A stretch of DNA of 64,000 nucleotides from positions 1,525,061 to 1,589,060 of the forward strand of contig NZ_JAODIW010000006.1 of the NCBI RefSeq assembly GCF_026586625.1, written 5' to 3'. Of this stretch, positions 61,847-64,000 are shown one piece after another. The DNA comes from Halobium salinum (GTDB taxonomy: Archaea > Halobacteriota > Halobacteria > Halobacteriales > Haloferacaceae). Each line of letters begins with the position of its first letter. Position 1 is the stretch's first letter. Below the pieces are notes generated by a model, which saw only the letters and a program-made list of their open reading frames with translations, ran no database searches and had not been told where the DNA came from. The position numbers and the translations under genes are program-made.

Positions 61847-61987
61847 GCGCGGGGATTGGGCCAGCGGCCCGATAATCGATACGGCCGCCGGGGCACCTCC
61901 GACCGGACCCGACCTGCACCCGACCCGGTCCGCACCCTCCCTCGCCGCAATCGGGTCGCCTTTTCCGGGGCCGCCCGTCCGGCCCGC

Positions 61988-62944
61988 ATGGACGGACTCC
62001 TCGCGGGCCCGCCGGTCGTCTACCTGCTCGCCCTCCTCCCCGCCCTCCTGTGGGGGTTCTCCCCGGTGTTCTCGAAGCGCGGGATGGCCGCCGGTGGCGA
62101 CGCGGTCGAAGCGGCGCTCGTCGTCGTCGTGGTCGACTCGGCCCTGTACTGGGCCGCGCTCGCGGTACGCGGCGGCGGACTCCCCTTCTCCGGGCTCACA
62201 CCCGTCGCCGTCGGCATCTTCGCCCTCGCCGGCGTTTTCGGCACGGCGCTGGGTCGCATCGCCGTGTTCAACGGGGTCGACCGGGTCGGCGCCAGCGTCA
62301 ACTCGGCGGTCATCAGCGCCCGGCCGCTGTTCGCGACGCTCCTCGCCGCCGGCTTCCTCGGCGAGGCCGTCGGTCCGGCGACGCTGCTCGGCGTCCTCGT
62401 ACTCGTCGTCGGCCTCGCGGCGCTCACGCTGTCGAAGGGCGGCGACGTGGAGGGGTGGCGCCCGCGCGACCTGCTCTTTCCCGTCGCGGCCGCGGTCGTC
62501 TTCGCGGTCGGCAACGTGCTCCGACGGTACGGCCTCCAGGCGTTCGACACCACGCCGCTGGAGGCCGTCGCGCTCAACGAGACGGCCGCGTTGGTCGTCC
62601 TGTCGGCGTACCTCCTCGCGCGGGACCCCGACCGCGTTCGGGGATGGTTCGGACGGGACTCTATCGGCCTTCCGGACCGGTCGACGCGCTACTTCGCCGC
62701 CTCGGGGACGCTGACGGCGGTCGCCCTGCTGTCGCTGTTCGCGGCGCTCAACCACCCGCAGGGGACGGTCGCGGTCGTCGACCCGCTGGCGGCGACCGCG
62801 CCGCTGTTCACCGCCGTCTTCGCGTACTTCCTGCTCGGTGACCTGGAGTCGGTGACGCGGGGGGTCGTCGTCGGCGCCGCCCTCGTCGTGGTCGGCGTCG
62901 CGCTGGTGACGGTACAGCCCGACCTCGGGGCGCTGGTCGTCTGA
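61988..62944 (+). CDS. EamA/DMT-family transporter, intact
   Basis: A 318-residue DMT protein with ten predicted helices in two EamA repeats: LLALLPALLWGFSPVFSKRG, ALGRIAVFNGVDRVGASVNSAVISARPLFATLLAAGFLGEAVG, and LSLFAALNHPQGTVAVVDPLAATAPLFTAVFAYFLLGDLESVTRG. It starts at ATG 61988; the longer ORF start is Arg-rich and rejected. It likely exports metabolites or amino acids. Confidence 0.9.
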   Translation: MDGLLAGPPVVYLLALLPALLWGFSPVFSKRGMAAGGDAVEAALVVVVVDSALYWAALAVRGGGLPFSGLTPVAVGIFALAGVFGTALGRIAVFNGVDRVGASVNSAVISARPLFATLLAAGFLGEAVGPATLLGVLVLVVGLAALTLSKGGDVEGWRPRDLLFPVAAAVVFAVGNVLRRYGLQAFDTTPLEAVALNETAALVVLSAYLLARDPDRVRGWFGRDSIGLPDRSTRYFAASGTLTAVALLSLFAALNHPQGTVAVVDPLAATAPLFTAVFAYFLLGDLESVTRGVVVGAALVVVGVALVTVQPDLGALVV

Positions 62945-62978
62945 ACCGAAGACGCCGTCGTGTGCCGTCGTGGAGGAT

Positions 62979-63386
62979 TCAGTCGTCCGCTCGCACCGTG
63001 ATAACCGTACAGTCGAGCTTCCCCTTGAGGAACGACTCGATGTCGGGGTCGTCGAGGAACTTCCGGATGGTGCGGCGCCAGCGCCCGGCCTGTTTCGAGC
63101 CGATGACGACCACGTCGGCCCCCTCGGCGGCGACCTCCTCGAGGATGGTCTCCTCGACGAGGAACCCCCGGCGGACGACGTATCGAGTGCGTTCGAGCGG
63201 GCCGAACTCCCTCTCGACGGCGCGTTTCAGCTCCGAACGGGTCACGTCGTGGCTGTTCTGATAGAGGTCGACGTGGAGGACGGTGAGCTCTGCGTCGCGC
63301 TTCCGGGCGGCGTCTATCGCCTCCGAGAGCGTGGCCAGCGAGTGGCGCGTGAGCGGATACCGGACGGGGACCACGACCAGCGTCAT
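62979..63386 (-). CDS. Universal stress protein, short
   Basis: A 135-residue UspA-fold protein: VVVPVRYPLTRHSLATLSEAIDAA then LTVLHVDLYQ, ADVVVIGSKQAGRWRRTIRKF and TVITVRADD. The G-2x-G-9x-G ATP motif is altered (GSKQAGRWRRT), so ATP binding is doubtful. Confidence 0.82.
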   Translation of the reverse strand: MTLVVVPVRYPLTRHSLATLSEAIDAARKRDAELTVLHVDLYQNSHDVTRSELKRAVEREFGPLERTRYVVRRGFLVEETILEEVAAEGADVVVIGSKQAGRWRRTIRKFLDDPDIESFLKGKLDCTVITVRADD

Positions 63387-63419
63387 CGTCTCCCTCTCCT
63401 CGCCTCGGCTCCCTGAAGC

Positions 63420-64000
63420 TTACTCTTCGGTGCCCGCTTCGCCGGGGACCGGGTCCGGGCTGGGGCCCTCCCCGGCGCCGGCGTCTCCCGGCCCGTCGCC
63501 GTCGGCGCCAGTATCGGAATCGGCGGCACCGGTGTCAGCGTCGGAATCGGTGGCATCGACGCCGGTGCTGGCGTCGTCGGCGTCGCCTCTCGCGTTCACC
63601 CGCCGCATCCGCCCCTCGACGTCGACCGCCGCGCCGGTCTCGCGGACGTACGCGGCGAGCACCTCGTGCTGGATGCCGTACTCCCCGGCGCGGTGGCGCG
63701 CGCCGAGCGTCGGGAGTTCGTGGTCGGTGTGGAGCAGATACTCGCTCGTGGCGACCCGGTAGGTCGCCTCGGGGTCGACCGGGTCGCCGCCGACGCGGGC
63801 CGCGACGAGTTCTCCCGCCGTGTCGTCCCACACCAGTTCGGCGCCGCTCACGTGGCCGTGCCACCAGTCGGGCTCGCCGAAGTCGAGCCTGGCGCCCGCG
63901 AACTCGCGGAAGACAGCCTCCAGTTCCCGGCCCGTCAGTTCGGCGACGACGACGTGCTCCTCGAAGGGGAGGACCGAGACGAGGTCGCCGGTCGTCACCT
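63420..64000 (-). CDS. 5'-nucleotidase (UshA-type), C-terminal part
   Basis: Only the C-terminal 192 residues are in the window; the gene continues beyond base 64000. Features are TTGDLVSVLPFEEHVVVAELTGRELEAVFREFAG and RVATSEYLLHTDHELPTLGARH, typical of the substrate-binding C-domain of bifunctional 2',3'-cyclic phosphodiesterase/5'-nucleotidases. A Glu/Asp/Ala tail of about 40 residues follows. Usually secreted. Confidence 0.85.
   Translation of the reverse strand, partial: VTTGDLVSVLPFEEHVVVAELTGRELEAVFREFAGARLDFGEPDWWHGHVSGAELVWDDTAGELVAARVGGDPVDPEATYRVATSEYLLHTDHELPTLGARHRAGEYGIQHEVLAAYVRETGAAVDVEGRMRRVNARGDADDASTGVDATDSDADTGAADSDTGADGDGPGDAGAGEGPSPDPVPGEAGTEE

Overview
This window is chromosomal DNA from a haloarchaeon (class Halobacteria). 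The evidence is a high-GC, strongly acidic proteome, archaeal r-protein and RNA-polymerase genes (rpoD, rpoN, rpoK, S13-S4-S11, L18e-L13-S9-S2), many genes whose start codon lies about 22-35 nt after a TATA-like box (leaderless transcripts), ATGA/GTGA stop-start overlaps inside operons, and haloarchaeal families such as UPF0179 and DUF2270. The genus cannot be fixed from the sequence alone.

Layout. 1-6145 (minus): a stress-kinase operon, prkA, a second prkA-like gene, yeaH (DUF444) and spoVR (cut by the window edge). 6146-7268: an unusual control region with a 299-bp direct repeat about 97% identical; one copy lies directly upstream of prkA and the other directly upstream of a 40-residue membrane-peptide ORF. 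7269-18137: mostly housekeeping and conserved hypothetical genes, including a Dna2-like nuclease-helicase, DUF2270, an alpha/beta hydrolase, an ASCH-like protein, an amidase and a zincin-like protein. 18732-27374: two paralogous SAMHD1-like HD phosphohydrolases flanking a zinc-ribbon HTH regulator and a heterodimeric ABC exporter, followed by an amidohydrolase. 27614-30363: UspA, BirA, a DUF457-like membrane protein and a Tat lipoprotein.

30512-36914 (minus): the classic archaeal r-protein/RNA-polymerase/enolase block with tRNA-Ser(GCU) at its head and tRNA-Leu(CAG) inside. 37117-38032 is a decayed EamA transporter. 38066-43550 holds a BKACE enzyme, two NAD(P)-binding proteins, an HxlR regulator and an ABC-2 exporter.

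43570-50392 is an apparently complete set of the specific enzymes of the methylaspartate cycle: glutamate mutase S and E, methylaspartate ammonia-lyase, mesaconyl-CoA hydratase and beta-methylmalyl-CoA lyase in one overlapping minus-strand operon, with the mesaconate CoA-transferase divergent across a 159-bp AT-rich promoter region carrying two inverted repeats. Together they turn glutamate into glyoxylate plus propionyl-CoA, allowing growth on acetyl-CoA without isocitrate lyase. The remainder (50333-64000) includes DUF389, MaoC, a MATE exporter with a small leader ORF and operator-like palindrome, an HTH/PemK-like toxin-antitoxin-type pair, MoaA, an SDR, two neighbouring SNF-type Na+ symporters, a glycosyltransferase, an intact EamA transporter, a UspA protein and the 3' end of a 5'-nucleotidase.
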